DNA from: Mycolicibacterium elephantis DSM 44368
GTDB taxonomy: Bacteria > Actinomycetota > Actinomycetes > Mycobacteriales > Mycobacteriaceae
Direction of reading: 5' to 3'
NCBI RefSeq assembly: GCF_004014805.1
Contig: NZ_ATDN01000035.1
Coordinates: 1-33,252 of the forward strand
DNA: 33,252 nucleotides
Shown: piece after piece, positions 1 through 7,343 of the stretch
Layout of the letters: every line of letters starts with the position of its first letter
How positions within the stretch are numbered: position 1 is the first letter of the stretch
Notes under the pieces: generated by a model
What the model saw: only the letters and a program-made list of their open reading frames with translations
The model's database searches: none
Told to the model about the DNA's origin: nothing
Translations under genes and position numbers: made by a program

Positions 1-1
1 C

Positions 2-478
2 GTGTTCGCCACCTACGCCGGCATCTACTTCTGGTTCCCGAAGATGACCGGGCGTCTGCTCGACGAACGGTTGGGCAAGCTGCACTTCTGGCTGACCTTC
101 ATCGGCTTCCACACCACGTTCCTGGTGCAGCACTGGCTCGGCAACGACGGAATGCCGCGGCGCTACGCCGACTACCTGCCCTCCGACGGGTTCACCACGC
201 TCAACGTCGTCTCCACCATCGGCGCGTTCACCCTCGGGATCTCGATGCTGCCGTTCGCCTGGAATGTGTTCAAGAGCTGGCGCTACGGCGAGCCGGTCAC
301 CGTCGACGATCCGTGGGGTTACGGCAACTCGCTGGAGTGGGCGACGTCCTGCCCGCCGCCGCGGCACAACTTCACCGAACTGCCCCGGATCCGTTCGGAG
401 CGGCCGGCGTTCGAGCTGCACTACCCGCACATGATCGAGCGGATCCGCGCGGAATCACACATCGGACAGCGCCACTGA
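2..478 (+). CDS. ctaD: Cytochrome c oxidase subunit I, C-terminal part (copy 1, cut by window start)
   Basis: This is the C-terminal 158 residues of the catalytic subunit of the aa3-type terminal oxidase, which reduces O2 with electrons from the bc1 complex in the plasma membrane. The reading frame is already open at the window edge, so the GTG at position 2 is an internal valine, not a start. The visible part begins just after the helix that carries the last haem/CuB histidines and includes the final membrane helices and the conserved cytoplasmic tail (NSLEWATSCPPPRHNF). It closely matches the complete copy at 23610-25352 but lacks that copy's final ADARLADQSS-type extension, ending in HIGQRH. 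It converges on the membrane-protein gene at 492-938 with 13 bp between the stops. Whether the upstream part is intact cannot be seen here. Confidence 0.95.
   Translation: MFATYAGIYFWFPKMTGRLLDERLGKLHFWLTFIGFHTTFLVQHWLGNDGMPRRYADYLPSDGFTTLNVVSTIGAFTLGISMLPFAWNVFKSWRYGEPVTVDDPWGYGNSLEWATSCPPPRHNFTELPRIRSERPAFELHYPHMIERIRAESHIGQRH
246..444 (+). repeat. Inverted repeat arm 1: near-identical ctaD 3' tract
   Basis: Bases 246-444 match the reverse complement of 23680-23878 with three mismatches in 199 bp by eye. The preceding 194 bp (52-245) differ at about 34 positions, and bases 1-51 are identical again. The pattern is a mosaic between two paralogous ctaD genes. Confidence 0.85.
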
Positions 479-491
479 ATGTCGGCTGCTG

Positions 492-938
492 TCAGAGCAG
501 GTGCTCGACCACCCGGGAGGTCAGCACCAGCGCCAGCGCGATGAGCACGCCCACCTTGACGACTTCCAGTGCGACGTAGACGTAGTGCATCTGGGAGCGC
601 GGCAGTGTCTCACCGGCGAGAATTCGGTTCGAGCGTTTGGTCAGCGGGGGTCGTACCAGGATCACCTGAACGGCCAGCACCGCCGCGGCCACCAGGACCA
701 GGATCAACACGGCCGTCGACGGTCTGGCGACGAGGGTAGCCGCCAGAAGCACTGCGGCAAGCACGACTTCGACCCCGTTGAGGGCCTTGAAGACGCGCCG
801 CCCGATGCCCAGCCCGATCGGAAGGGTCACGCCGGGCGCGCCGAACTTCAGTGGTGCTTCGAGAAACGAGATGGCGAGCACCATGCCGAGCCACAGCATC
901 GGCACGAGCAATTGCACATATGCGGCAACGTCATTCAT
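492..938 (-). CDS. Small integral membrane protein, unknown function
   Basis: This 148-aa protein is mostly hydrophobic, with about four predicted membrane helices: near residues 5-25, 50-68, 72-92 and the C-terminus. A short polar loop containing RPPLTKRSNRIL precedes the last helix. The overall look (an N-terminal helix with an acidic FLEAP motif, then a GIGRRVFKALN segment) is weakly reminiscent of DUF4149/TMEM205-like small membrane proteins, which is a guess. The ATG at 938 was chosen because it lies inside the end of the upstream regulator gene (sequence ATGAATGA, 8-nt overlap), so the two are probably translationally coupled. The longer frame up to 1034 reads into the regulator and has no membrane-protein character. 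It converges with ctaD copy 1. Confidence 0.7.
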   Translation of the reverse strand: MNDVAAYVQLLVPMLWLGMVLAISFLEAPLKFGAPGVTLPIGLGIGRRVFKALNGVEVVLAAVLLAATLVARPSTAVLILVLVAAAVLAVQVILVRPPLTKRSNRILAGETLPRSQMHYVYVALEVVKVGVLIALALVLTSRVVEHLL

Positions 939-1638
939 TGGACACCATCCTGGCCAGGCAGAGCTCGGGTGCGACGAACGGCTCGAGCTCCGCGGACATC
1001 GTCGTATCGCGAACCAGCCCCGCCAGCACCCCACGGTGCAGGCCGCAGCCTACTTCGGGGTGCGACCGCGCCAGGTCACGAATCGGGCACGCGTGCAGCC
1101 TGATCTCGCGCTCGCGCTTCCCGCGCGATCGCTTCGCCGCGAGCAGTTCGGGTGCGAACCCCATGCGGGCGAAGATCTGGGCGGCCACCGTCGCGAGACG
1201 GTCGAGTGCGTCGGCCTCGGACGGACCGACACCCGGGCGTACATCGGCCTCGATCGCCGCAACCATCTGGCCCGCCCAGCGCCGCCCCGCCCGCTCGGCA
1301 CGCTCGCGCCGGGTCTCCTCGATCCTGCCGAGTTCCATCGCGAGCACCTCGGCGAGGACCCGGTAGTCGAGGCGGTCCTCCACCGCCACGTAGCCGGTCC
1401 GCGGCCGGCCCGCTCCGGCGCGGTGCAACCGGGTGCGCACGATCGCTCCCTCGTCGCACAACGCGTCCAGGTGGAAACGCACCGTGGTGACATGCAGGCC
1501 GATCTGGGCCGCGATTTCGGCCGCGTCGACGGGACCGTCGTGCTTGCGAACCAGGTGGAGCACGCGTTCGCGCTGCCGGTTGCGCGGCAACCGATCTCGG
1601 CGCGGCCGCGCCGCCGCAGCAGGAACTTCGTCGTCCAC
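931..1638 (-). CDS. Winged-helix transcriptional regulator with C-terminal Cys motif (COG2345/SufR-like)
   Basis: This 235-aa DNA-binding regulator has an N-terminal winged helix at about residues 20-75 (AAEIAAQIGLHVTTVRFHLDAL is the recognition region), then a helical middle. The C-terminal region is cysteine-bearing: HACPIRDLARSHPEVGCGLH, followed 28 residues later by PELCLARM, giving a C-X13-C-X28-C pattern. Similar C-terminal cysteines occur in the COG2345/SufR group, some members of which bind an Fe-S cluster; binding here is inference. The start is GTG at 1638. An imperfect dyad at 1654-1667 (CCGGTATTTAACGG) just upstream of the gene is a possible autoregulatory site. Its stop overlaps the start of the membrane-protein gene, so that protein is the most likely target. 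There is no equivalent pair next to mnmA in the M. tuberculosis order as I recall it. Confidence 0.75.
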   Translation of the reverse strand: MDDEVPAAAARPRRDRLPRNRQRERVLHLVRKHDGPVDAAEIAAQIGLHVTTVRFHLDALCDEGAIVRTRLHRAGAGRPRTGYVAVEDRLDYRVLAEVLAMELGRIEETRRERAERAGRRWAGQMVAAIEADVRPGVGPSEADALDRLATVAAQIFARMGFAPELLAAKRSRGKREREIRLHACPIRDLARSHPEVGCGLHRGVLAGLVRDTTMSAELEPFVAPELCLARMVSNE

Positions 1639-1686
1639 GGGGTGGTCTATGCTCCGGTATTTAACGGATGGGACTCATTCATATTA

Positions 1687-1699
1687 GCCGCCGTGCGGC
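1687..1699 (-). terminator. Weak hairpin after mnmA
   Basis: GCCGC-CGT-GCGGC forms a 5-bp GC stem with a 3-nt loop, 17 nt beyond the mnmA stop. Read on the minus strand it is followed by an AT-rich TAATATG, not a true U-tract. It may only be fortuitous in this GC-rich sequence. Confidence 0.25.
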
Positions 1700-1715
1700 C
1701 GCGGAGCCACCACCG

Positions 1716-2783
1716 TCAGCGACAGATCGTCGCGCTCCCGATCACCTCGTCACCCTGCGGATCGGGCCGATAAAGCACCATGGTCTGCCCCGGTGCCACG
1801 CCGCGCAGCGGAGCCCGTAGCTCGACCACCAGCCGCCCGTCGCGCAGTTGCGCCACACCGTCGGCGACCCCGCCGTGCGCTCGCACCTGCACCGCGCACT
1901 CCACGGGCCCGGTCGGTGCGACACCGGAGGTGAACACGGGCCGTTCGCCGGTCAGTGTCCAGACGTCCAGGTCGGCGGCGTTCCCGACGTATACGGTGCC
2001 GGTTTCGGCGTCGATGTCGGTCACATAGCGGGGTCGGCCGTCGCGGCCCGGCCCGGCGATGCCCAGGCCCTTGCGCTGTCCGATGGTGAAGCCGTGCACG
2101 CCGTCGTGCTCGGCCAGCACGGCGCCGCCACGGTCGACCACGTTTCCCCTGCGCACGCCGATGCGGGCGCCGAGAAACGCGCGGGTGTCCCCGGACGGGA
2201 TGAAGCAGATGTCGTGGCTGTCGGGTTTGTCGGCCACCGCGAGCCCGCGGCGCGCGGCCTCCTCGCGGATCTGGGCCTTGGGTGTGTCGCCGATCGGGAA
2301 CAGCGCGTGCCGAAGCTGCTCGGCGGTCAACACGCCGAGGACGTAGGACTGGTCCTTGTCCCGGTCGACCGCGCGCCGCAGCCTGCCGTCGGCCAGGCGG
2401 GCGTAGTGGCCGGTGGCCACCGCGTCGAAGCCCAGCGCGAGCGCGCGAGCAGCTAACGCGGAGAACTTGATTCGCTCGTTGCACCGCACGCACGGGTTCG
2501 GCGTTTCGCCGCGGGCGTACGCCGACACGAAGTCAACGATCACTTCCTCGGCGAAGCGGTCGGCGAAATCCCATACGTAGAACGGGATGTCGAGCACATC
2601 AGCGACGCGGCGGGCGTCGCCGGCGTCCTCCTTCGAGCAGCATCCGCGTGACCCGGTGCGCAGAGTGCCCGGTGCCGACGACAGCGCGAGGTGCACGCCG
2701 ACGACGTCGTGTCCGGCGTCGACCATCCGCGCGGCGGCCACCGAGGAATCGACGCCACCGCTCATCGCGACGAGCACCTGCAT
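1716..2783 (-). CDS. mnmA: tRNA-specific 2-thiouridylase MnmA (TrmU)
   Basis: MnmA transfers sulfur to uridine-34 of tRNA-Lys/Glu/Gln in an ATP-dependent reaction in the cytosol. The 355-aa protein has the PP-loop ATP site SGGVDSS at residues 8-14, the first catalytic cysteine in NPCVRCNERIKF (Cys98) and the second in DSHDICFIPSGD (Cys193). The C-terminal beta-barrel region ends at TICR. The ATG at 2783 was chosen because the protein then begins MQVLVAMSGG as in the family; the frame runs open up to 2999 only because it shadows iscS. The iscS stop and this start share one base (TGATG), so sulfur donor and sulfur user are translationally coupled, which fits a direct persulfide relay. Confidence 0.96.
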   Translation of the reverse strand: MQVLVAMSGGVDSSVAAARMVDAGHDVVGVHLALSSAPGTLRTGSRGCCSKEDAGDARRVADVLDIPFYVWDFADRFAEEVIVDFVSAYARGETPNPCVRCNERIKFSALAARALALGFDAVATGHYARLADGRLRRAVDRDKDQSYVLGVLTAEQLRHALFPIGDTPKAQIREEAARRGLAVADKPDSHDICFIPSGDTRAFLGARIGVRRGNVVDRGGAVLAEHDGVHGFTIGQRKGLGIAGPGRDGRPRYVTDIDAETGTVYVGNAADLDVWTLTGERPVFTSGVAPTGPVECAVQVRAHGGVADGVAQLRDGRLVVELRAPLRGVAPGQTMVLYRPDPQGDEVIGSATICR

Positions 2784-4012
2784 CAGTCCACCGCTCCCGA
2801 GCTGGCCAGCACCGCCTGCCGGGCTCGCTTCACCGCGGCCGGAAGAACCGCAAGCGCGGCGTCGACGTCCGCCTCGGTGCTGGTGTGTCCCAGCGACAGC
2901 CGAAGTGACCCTCTGGCGTTCGCCGGGTCGCTGCCCATCGCGATCAGCACGTGCGACGGCTGCGCCACCCCGGCGGTGCACGCCGAACCCGTCGAACACT
3001 CGATTCCCTTGGCATCCAAGAGCATCAACAACGAGTCGCCCTCACAGCCGCGGAACGTGAAGTGGGTGTTGCCCGGGAGTCGGCCGGCACCCGCGGCCCC
3101 GTTGAGGTGCACGTCGTCGATGCTGGACAGCACGCCGTCGATCAGCCGGTCGCGCAGTCGGGTGACCCGCGCGCTGTGTGCCTCCAGGCCTTCCACCGCC
3201 ACCTTGGCGGCCGCGGCCATCGCGACCGCGCCGGCGACGTGCGGTGTGCCCGAGCGGACGTCGCGCTCCTGGCCGCCGCCGTGCAGCAGCGGGACACAGG
3301 CGGTGTCGCGGCGCAGCAGCAGCGCGCCGACACCGGTGGGGCCGCCGAACTTGTGCGCGGTCACGCTCATCGCCGACAACCCGCTCGACCCGAAGTCGAC
3401 GGGTATCTGGCCGACGGCCTGCACGGCGTCGCTGTGCATCGGTACCTCGAACTCGGCTGCCACAGCGGCGAGTTCGGCGATCGGCATGATCGTGCCGACC
3501 TCGTTGTTGGCCCACATGACGGACACCAGGGCGACATCGTCGTGGCGCTGCAACACATCTCGCAACGCCGCCGGGGTCACCGAACCGTCCGGTCGCACCG
3601 GCAGCCAGCTCACCTCGGCGCCCTCGTGCTCGACGAGCCATTCCACCGCGTCCAGGACCGCGTGATGCTCGACGGGCGTGGTGACGATGCGGCGCCGACG
3701 GGCCTCGGCGTCACGGCGCGCCCAGTAGATGCCCTTGACCGCCAGGTTGTCGCTCTCGGTGCCGCCCGCGGTGAAGATCACCTCCGACGGCCGTGCGCCC
3801 AGCAGGTTGGCCAGCGCCTCGCGGGCCTCCTCCATCCGGCGGCGCGCCACCCGGCCGGTGCCGTGCAGCGACGACGCGTTGCCGACCGTCGCCAGCACAG
3901 CCGTCATCGCCTCGATGGCAGCCGGGTGCATCGGCGTGGTGGCTGCGTGATCGAGGTAGACCGGCCCTGATGAGCCCCTGGGGCGAGCATCCGGCGAAGT
4001 CGACGAGGTCAT
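2783..4012 (-). CDS. iscS: Cysteine desulfurase, IscS/NifS family
   Basis: This PLP enzyme converts cysteine to alanine plus an enzyme-bound persulfide for Fe-S clusters and tRNA thiolation. The 409-aa protein begins its fold at VYLDHAATTP (about residues 18-27). The PLP lysine is Lys221 in TAHKFGG, preceded by the cofactor-binding MHSDAVQ segment, and the catalytic loop cysteine is Cys345 in TGSACTAG. The length is slightly above that of M. tuberculosis IscS because of a 16-residue polar N-terminal extension (MTSSTSPDARPRGSSG). The ATG at 4012 lies 9 nt after a TAGACT -10-like box with no Shine-Dalgarno sequence, which suggests a leaderless start. A start closer to VYLDH is the alternative. 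It is coupled to mnmA downstream. Confidence 0.95.
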   Translation of the reverse strand: MTSSTSPDARPRGSSGPVYLDHAATTPMHPAAIEAMTAVLATVGNASSLHGTGRVARRRMEEAREALANLLGARPSEVIFTAGGTESDNLAVKGIYWARRDAEARRRRIVTTPVEHHAVLDAVEWLVEHEGAEVSWLPVRPDGSVTPAALRDVLQRHDDVALVSVMWANNEVGTIMPIAELAAVAAEFEVPMHSDAVQAVGQIPVDFGSSGLSAMSVTAHKFGGPTGVGALLLRRDTACVPLLHGGGQERDVRSGTPHVAGAVAMAAAAKVAVEGLEAHSARVTRLRDRLIDGVLSSIDDVHLNGAAGAGRLPGNTHFTFRGCEGDSLLMLLDAKGIECSTGSACTAGVAQPSHVLIAMGSDPANARGSLRLSLGHTSTEADVDAALAVLPAAVKRARQAVLASSGAVD

Positions 4013-4021
4013 AACCGTTCA

Positions 4022-4027
4022 AGTCTA
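4022..4027 (-). promoter_or_regulatory. Candidate -10 box for leaderless iscS-mnmA mRNA
   Basis: On the minus strand TAGACT fits the mycobacterial TAnnnT -10 pattern and ends 9 nt before the iscS ATG, with no purine-rich ribosome site between. No convincing -35 is visible. Confidence 0.4.
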
Positions 4028-4059
4028 GCGGCCGGGCCCGCACGCTCACGGTCGCGCGG

Positions 4060-4884
4060 TCAGGCCACCAGCGCGTGGCCGTGCCCGCGGCGGGACCGGT
4101 CACCGCGTACCGCGGATTCGCAGCGACCTGCCAGGTCACGGCGGTCGGTTCCCGGCAACTGCAGCGACGCGACGTGTACCCGCGCGACCGTGCGCCGCGC
4201 GGTCATCAGCCGCCGGATCGAGGCCAGCAGCGTGTCGTCGCCGATGTAGGCGGCGGTGGTCGACCGCCGGCCGTCGCGGTGGTGGTAGCTCAGCCGCAGC
4301 GGCTGCACCGGCCTGCCGGCGTCGATGGCGGCCTGAAACATCGCCGGCCGAAAAGGGCCGAACGCAAGGCCGCACCAGGTGGTGCCCTCGGGGAACGCCA
4401 CGACGGTGTGCCCGGCACGCAAGCGGGCCGCGACGGTGTCGACGACGCCGGGTAGCCCGCGCAGGTTGGCCCGCTCGATGGGGATGACCTTCATCAGCCT
4501 GGCCAAAAGCCCCAGGCCGGGCCAGCTGATTAGTTCCGACTTGGCGACAAACCGTCCGGGCATCACCGCGCCGATCGCGAAGACGTCGACCCACGACACG
4601 TGCCCACTGACCACCAGCACCCCGGACAGGTTACGAATCGGCCCGCCCGACACCGTGATTCGCACACCGAGGCAGCGCAGCATCAGTCGGCAGTACCTGC
4701 GCTGGATGCGGGAACGTCCCGGCAGCGGGGTCAGGATCAGCGGGATCGCCGCCAACAACGTCAGCGCCAGGCCGGCGCGTAGCGCGATCCGGCACGCGAT
4801 CACGAGGCGGTGACCCGCCGCCGTCGTACCGACGCTGAGGCAGCGGGCGTCGCACGGCGCCTGGGGCACCCATGGGCTGGTCAC
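4060..4884 (-). CDS. PlsC-type 1-acylglycerol-3-phosphate acyltransferase-like protein
   Basis: This 274-aa member of the PlsC/LPLAT family is likely an acyl transferase to a glycerol-phosphate or related lipid at the membrane face. An N-terminal hydrophobic stretch (about 25-55) is followed by the catalytic H-X4-D motif in SGHVSWVDVF, the substrate motif FPEGTTWCG and the PIER block (VIPIERANL). It corresponds in position and sequence to M. tuberculosis Rv3026c. The GTG start at 4884 overlaps the stop of the upstream GNAT gene (GTGA, 4 nt), so the two form an operon. An O-acyltransferase downstream of an OlsB-like N-acyltransferase resembles the OlsB/OlsA pair that builds ornithine lipids, so a two-step acylation of an amino-acid lipid is a reasonable but unproven idea. 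Confidence 0.88.
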   Translation of the reverse strand: MTSPWVPQAPCDARCLSVGTTAAGHRLVIACRIALRAGLALTLLAAIPLILTPLPGRSRIQRRYCRLMLRCLGVRITVSGGPIRNLSGVLVVSGHVSWVDVFAIGAVMPGRFVAKSELISWPGLGLLARLMKVIPIERANLRGLPGVVDTVAARLRAGHTVVAFPEGTTWCGLAFGPFRPAMFQAAIDAGRPVQPLRLSYHHRDGRRSTTAAYIGDDTLLASIRRLMTARRTVARVHVASLQLPGTDRRDLAGRCESAVRGDRSRRGHGHALVA

Positions 4885-5705
4885 GACGCCATTCCGTCGA
4901 CCATCGCCGCTGCCGCCTGTACCGATCGGAGCCTGCGCAGGTAACGGGTGTCGGCGCGGCGTTTGTCGAGCAGAGCCGGAAAGTCGGCCACCCCGAAGTC
5001 CGGGTCGTGAGCGGGATCGCCGCAGACCCGCGCGCCGAGGCGCAGGTAGCCGCGCATCAGCGCGGGCACGTCGACCCTGTCGGGCGGGTCGATGTCGTCG
5101 AGGTGCCTGCCGTCGACGATCACCGGACAGTGCGGGTGCACGGTGTACCGCGCAGGCGCGGCGTGACGGCGACGCACGAGGTCACGCACGCCGCGGATCT
5201 GGCGTCCGGGTACGGGGTCGTCGCCGCCGTGGATCGGCACCGACACGCAGCCGGCCACGTAGTCGTATCCGCAGCGGTCCAGATAGGCCAGGATTCCGGC
5301 CCACATCAACAGCACCACACCGCCGTTGCGGTGCTGCGCGCGCACCGCCGCCCGACCCATCTCCACTAGGTGCGGCCGCAGCGGATCGAGCCCGCGCACA
5401 TCGAATTCAGTTGCGGTGTATAGGCCTTTCGCCGCGATCGCGCCTGCGGGTGGCAGCATCCGGTAGCAGCCCACCAGCTCGCCGGAGGTGTCGTCGCGCA
5501 CCAGCAGGTGGTCGCAGAACTCGTCGAACCGGTCGGCGTCCGTGGCAGTGGTGAGCGTGAAGCCCGGCTCGGCGCTGAACACGTCGTGGCGCAGCCGCTG
5601 CGCGGCCTCGATCAGCGCGTCGTCGGTGGACAGCAGCAGGGTGTAGCGCGGCATTCCGGCGGTGCCGGTTTGGCCGGCGGGTATGAGGACAGAAGCAGTG
5701 CTCAT
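4881..5705 (-). CDS. GNAT-family N-acyltransferase (OlsB/hemolysin-like, Rv3027c-type)
   Basis: This 274-aa protein has an acetyltransferase fold. It contains the R.DVF..EPGF segment near residue 45, DEFCDHLLVRD, a VGCYRMLPP core strand, EMGRAAVRAQHRNGGVVLLMW (the acyl-carrier binding region) and YVAGCVSVPI. These are hallmarks of the OlsB-like group that transfers a 3-hydroxyacyl chain from ACP to an amine such as ornithine. The ATG at 5705 gives the same length I recall for Rv3027c; the frame upstream to 6107 is low-complexity Arg-rich shadow. It is the first gene of a two-gene unit with the PlsC-like acyltransferase. The 92-bp region upstream holds no clear -10 box. Confidence 0.85.
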   Translation of the reverse strand: MSTASVLIPAGQTGTAGMPRYTLLLSTDDALIEAAQRLRHDVFSAEPGFTLTTATDADRFDEFCDHLLVRDDTSGELVGCYRMLPPAGAIAAKGLYTATEFDVRGLDPLRPHLVEMGRAAVRAQHRNGGVVLLMWAGILAYLDRCGYDYVAGCVSVPIHGGDDPVPGRQIRGVRDLVRRRHAAPARYTVHPHCPVIVDGRHLDDIDPPDRVDVPALMRGYLRLGARVCGDPAHDPDFGVADFPALLDKRRADTRYLRRLRSVQAAAAMVDGMAS

Positions 5706-5797
5706 GGCTGCACGGTCGCGCCGCCGCATCTCCGGACGGCGTCGCGCACGTGACGTGTCCGTGACCGCTGGATGACGACTTGTCTCTATGTCAGATG

Positions 5798-6448
5798 TCA
5801 CTCCCGGAAGATCACGTTGTCTCCGACGGCGTTGCGCGGGGTGTCGAGGTGATTGGCCGGGAAACTCGGATCGGGATGGCCGATGGCCAGCCCGCAGAGC
5901 ACGGTGAGGTCGTCGGGGATCTCCAGCTGTGCGTGCAGGGTGTCGGGAAAGTGGGCGATCGACGCCTGCACGCACGTGCCGAGCCCGCGCGCGGTGAGCG
6001 CGAGCAGCAGCGTCTGCAGGAACATCCCGACCCCCACGGCGTCGGTCGAACCGAGGTCGCGATGCATGCACACCACACCGGCCACAGGCGCCCGGAAGAA
6101 CTCCCAATTGCGCAGCCGCGCGACCCGCCTGCCCTCGGAATCATCCCGTGCGATACCCATGGCGCCGTACACCAGCGCCCCGAACTCGAAGCGCAACGGG
6201 GCGAACCTCTCCGGAATGCCGACTGTCTCGGGGAATCCGCGCGATGCGTCCTCGAGCAGCGCCGCGACCAACCGGTCCCGGCGGCGTCCGGACGTGAGAA
6301 ACAGCTGCCACGGCTGAAGGTTGGTGTTCGACGGTGCGCGCATGGCCAGAGCGAGGGCTTCGTCCAGCAGCTCCCGCGGAACCGGCTTGTCCGGGAGGAA
6401 CATCCGTGTCGAGCGACGCTGGCTGATCGCCTCTTCGAGTCCGCTCAT
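5798..6448 (-). CDS. Nitroreductase-family FMN oxidoreductase
   Basis: This 216-aa protein is probably an FMN-dependent NAD(P)H oxidoreductase of the nitroreductase superfamily. It shows the N-terminal FMN-phosphate motif QRRSTRMF (about 10-17), the flavin-contacting RAPSNTNLQPWQ (about 37-48), the dimer helix DAVGVGMFLQTLLLALTARGLGTC and the terminal GLAIGHPDPSFPAN-type segment. The physiological substrate is unknown; quinones, nitroaromatics or enones are all possible. The start at 6448 follows the stop of the NmrA-like gene by 6 bp, so both are in one operon. M. tuberculosis, as I recall the order, has neither gene between Rv3027c and fixB. Confidence 0.9.
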   Translation of the reverse strand: MSGLEEAISQRRSTRMFLPDKPVPRELLDEALALAMRAPSNTNLQPWQLFLTSGRRRDRLVAALLEDASRGFPETVGIPERFAPLRFEFGALVYGAMGIARDDSEGRRVARLRNWEFFRAPVAGVVCMHRDLGSTDAVGVGMFLQTLLLALTARGLGTCVQASIAHFPDTLHAQLEIPDDLTVLCGLAIGHPDPSFPANHLDTPRNAVGDNVIFRE

Positions 6449-6454
6449 CGCCGG

Positions 6455-7198
6455 TCAACGGTGGCTGAGCCAGTCGGCGAACCTGATCTTCGCGATGACG
6501 GCGTCGTCGCCGGTGACCAGGCTGTGGTCGTCCACCGGGGTGCCGAAATAGGTGGCCTTGGGGTCGACGACGACGGACCGATCGTCACCGTTGGCGCGCA
6601 ACACCGCCCGGGCCAGGTCGGCGAACGACATCTTGTCGGGCCCACCGATGTTGTGGAAACCGTTGCGGGCGGGTGCGATGGCCGCACGGGCCACTTCGGC
6701 GGCGACGTCGTCGGCGGCGATCGGCTGGATCGCCCCGTCGGGCGCATGCACAACGCCGTCGATCGTCAACGTCTCGGTGATCGCCTCGGCGAACTCGTGG
6801 AACTGTGTGGCCCGCACGATCGTGTACGGCACGCCCGATTCCCGCAGGATCGTCTCCTGCACGACCTTGGCCCGCATGTAGCCGCTTTCGGGCAGCTCGT
6901 CGGCGCCGACGATGGACAACGCCACATAGTGGCCGACACCGGCTACGGCGGCGCCCTTGGTCAGGTTGGTGGTCGAGGCGGTGAAGAACTGCTTCACCGC
7001 GTCGTCCTCGAACGATGGCGAGTTCGTCAGGTCCACCAGCACGTCCGCGCCGCGCAGCGCGTCGGCGACCCCCTCGCCGGTGAGCACGTCCAGCCCGCTT
7101 TGCCGGGAGGCCGAGACCACCGTGTGGCCGGCGGCTTCGAGCAGGGGAACCACCTTGGAGCCGATCAGACCGGTGGCGCCGATTACCGTGATCTTCAT
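6455..7198 (-). CDS. NmrA/SDR-family NAD(P)-binding oxidoreductase
   Basis: This 247-aa Rossmann-fold protein of the atypical short-chain dehydrogenase/NmrA-like group begins MKITVIGATGLIGSKV, with the GxTGxxG dinucleotide motif (here GATGLIG) at residues 7-13. It continues with a strand ending ADVLVDLTNSPSF, the conserved ALSIVGADELPESGYMRAK segment in which Y..AK aligns with the catalytic region, and YTIVRATQFHEF. The ATG at 7198 is supported by a good ribosome site (AAAGGAAAGG, about 8 nt upstream); the open frame to 7291 is not needed. It heads a two-gene operon with the nitroreductase. Such pairs often act on quinones or serve as redox sensors, but no substrate can be read from the sequence. 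Confidence 0.88.
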   Translation of the reverse strand: MKITVIGATGLIGSKVVPLLEAAGHTVVSASRQSGLDVLTGEGVADALRGADVLVDLTNSPSFEDDAVKQFFTASTTNLTKGAAVAGVGHYVALSIVGADELPESGYMRAKVVQETILRESGVPYTIVRATQFHEFAEAITETLTIDGVVHAPDGAIQPIAADDVAAEVARAAIAPARNGFHNIGGPDKMSFADLARAVLRANGDDRSVVVDPKATYFGTPVDDHSLVTGDDAVIAKIRFADWLSHR

Positions 7199-7290
7199 TT
7201 CCGAACACCTTTCCTTTGGTCGCAGCTCCACGCTCCCACCAGGTGATGTCCGTTGCACCCTTGAAAATCCGTAGTCCCCGCGCGCACGCA

Positions 7291-7320
7291 AAACGCCCCG
7301 ACGGAGACGTCGGGGCGTTT
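7291..7320 (-). terminator. Rho-independent terminator of the etfBA operon
   Basis: AAACGCCCCGACG pairs perfectly with CGTCGGGGCGTTT around a 4-nt loop (13-bp stem). Read on the minus strand the hairpin ends in TTTT and lies 24 nt past the etfA stop. It also lies upstream of the NmrA-like gene and so would insulate it. Confidence 0.85.
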
Positions 7321-7343
7321 GCGTTGTACCAGTCGGTGGCGGG

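Noticed and set aside
2784..2999. Longer N-terminus for MnmA
   Set aside because: The extra residues are Arg/Gly-rich and overlap iscS in another frame; the family starts at the ATG at 2783.
5780..7246. 488-codon open frame on the + strand
   Set aside because: Shadow of the nitroreductase and NmrA-like genes, both of which carry clear family motifs.
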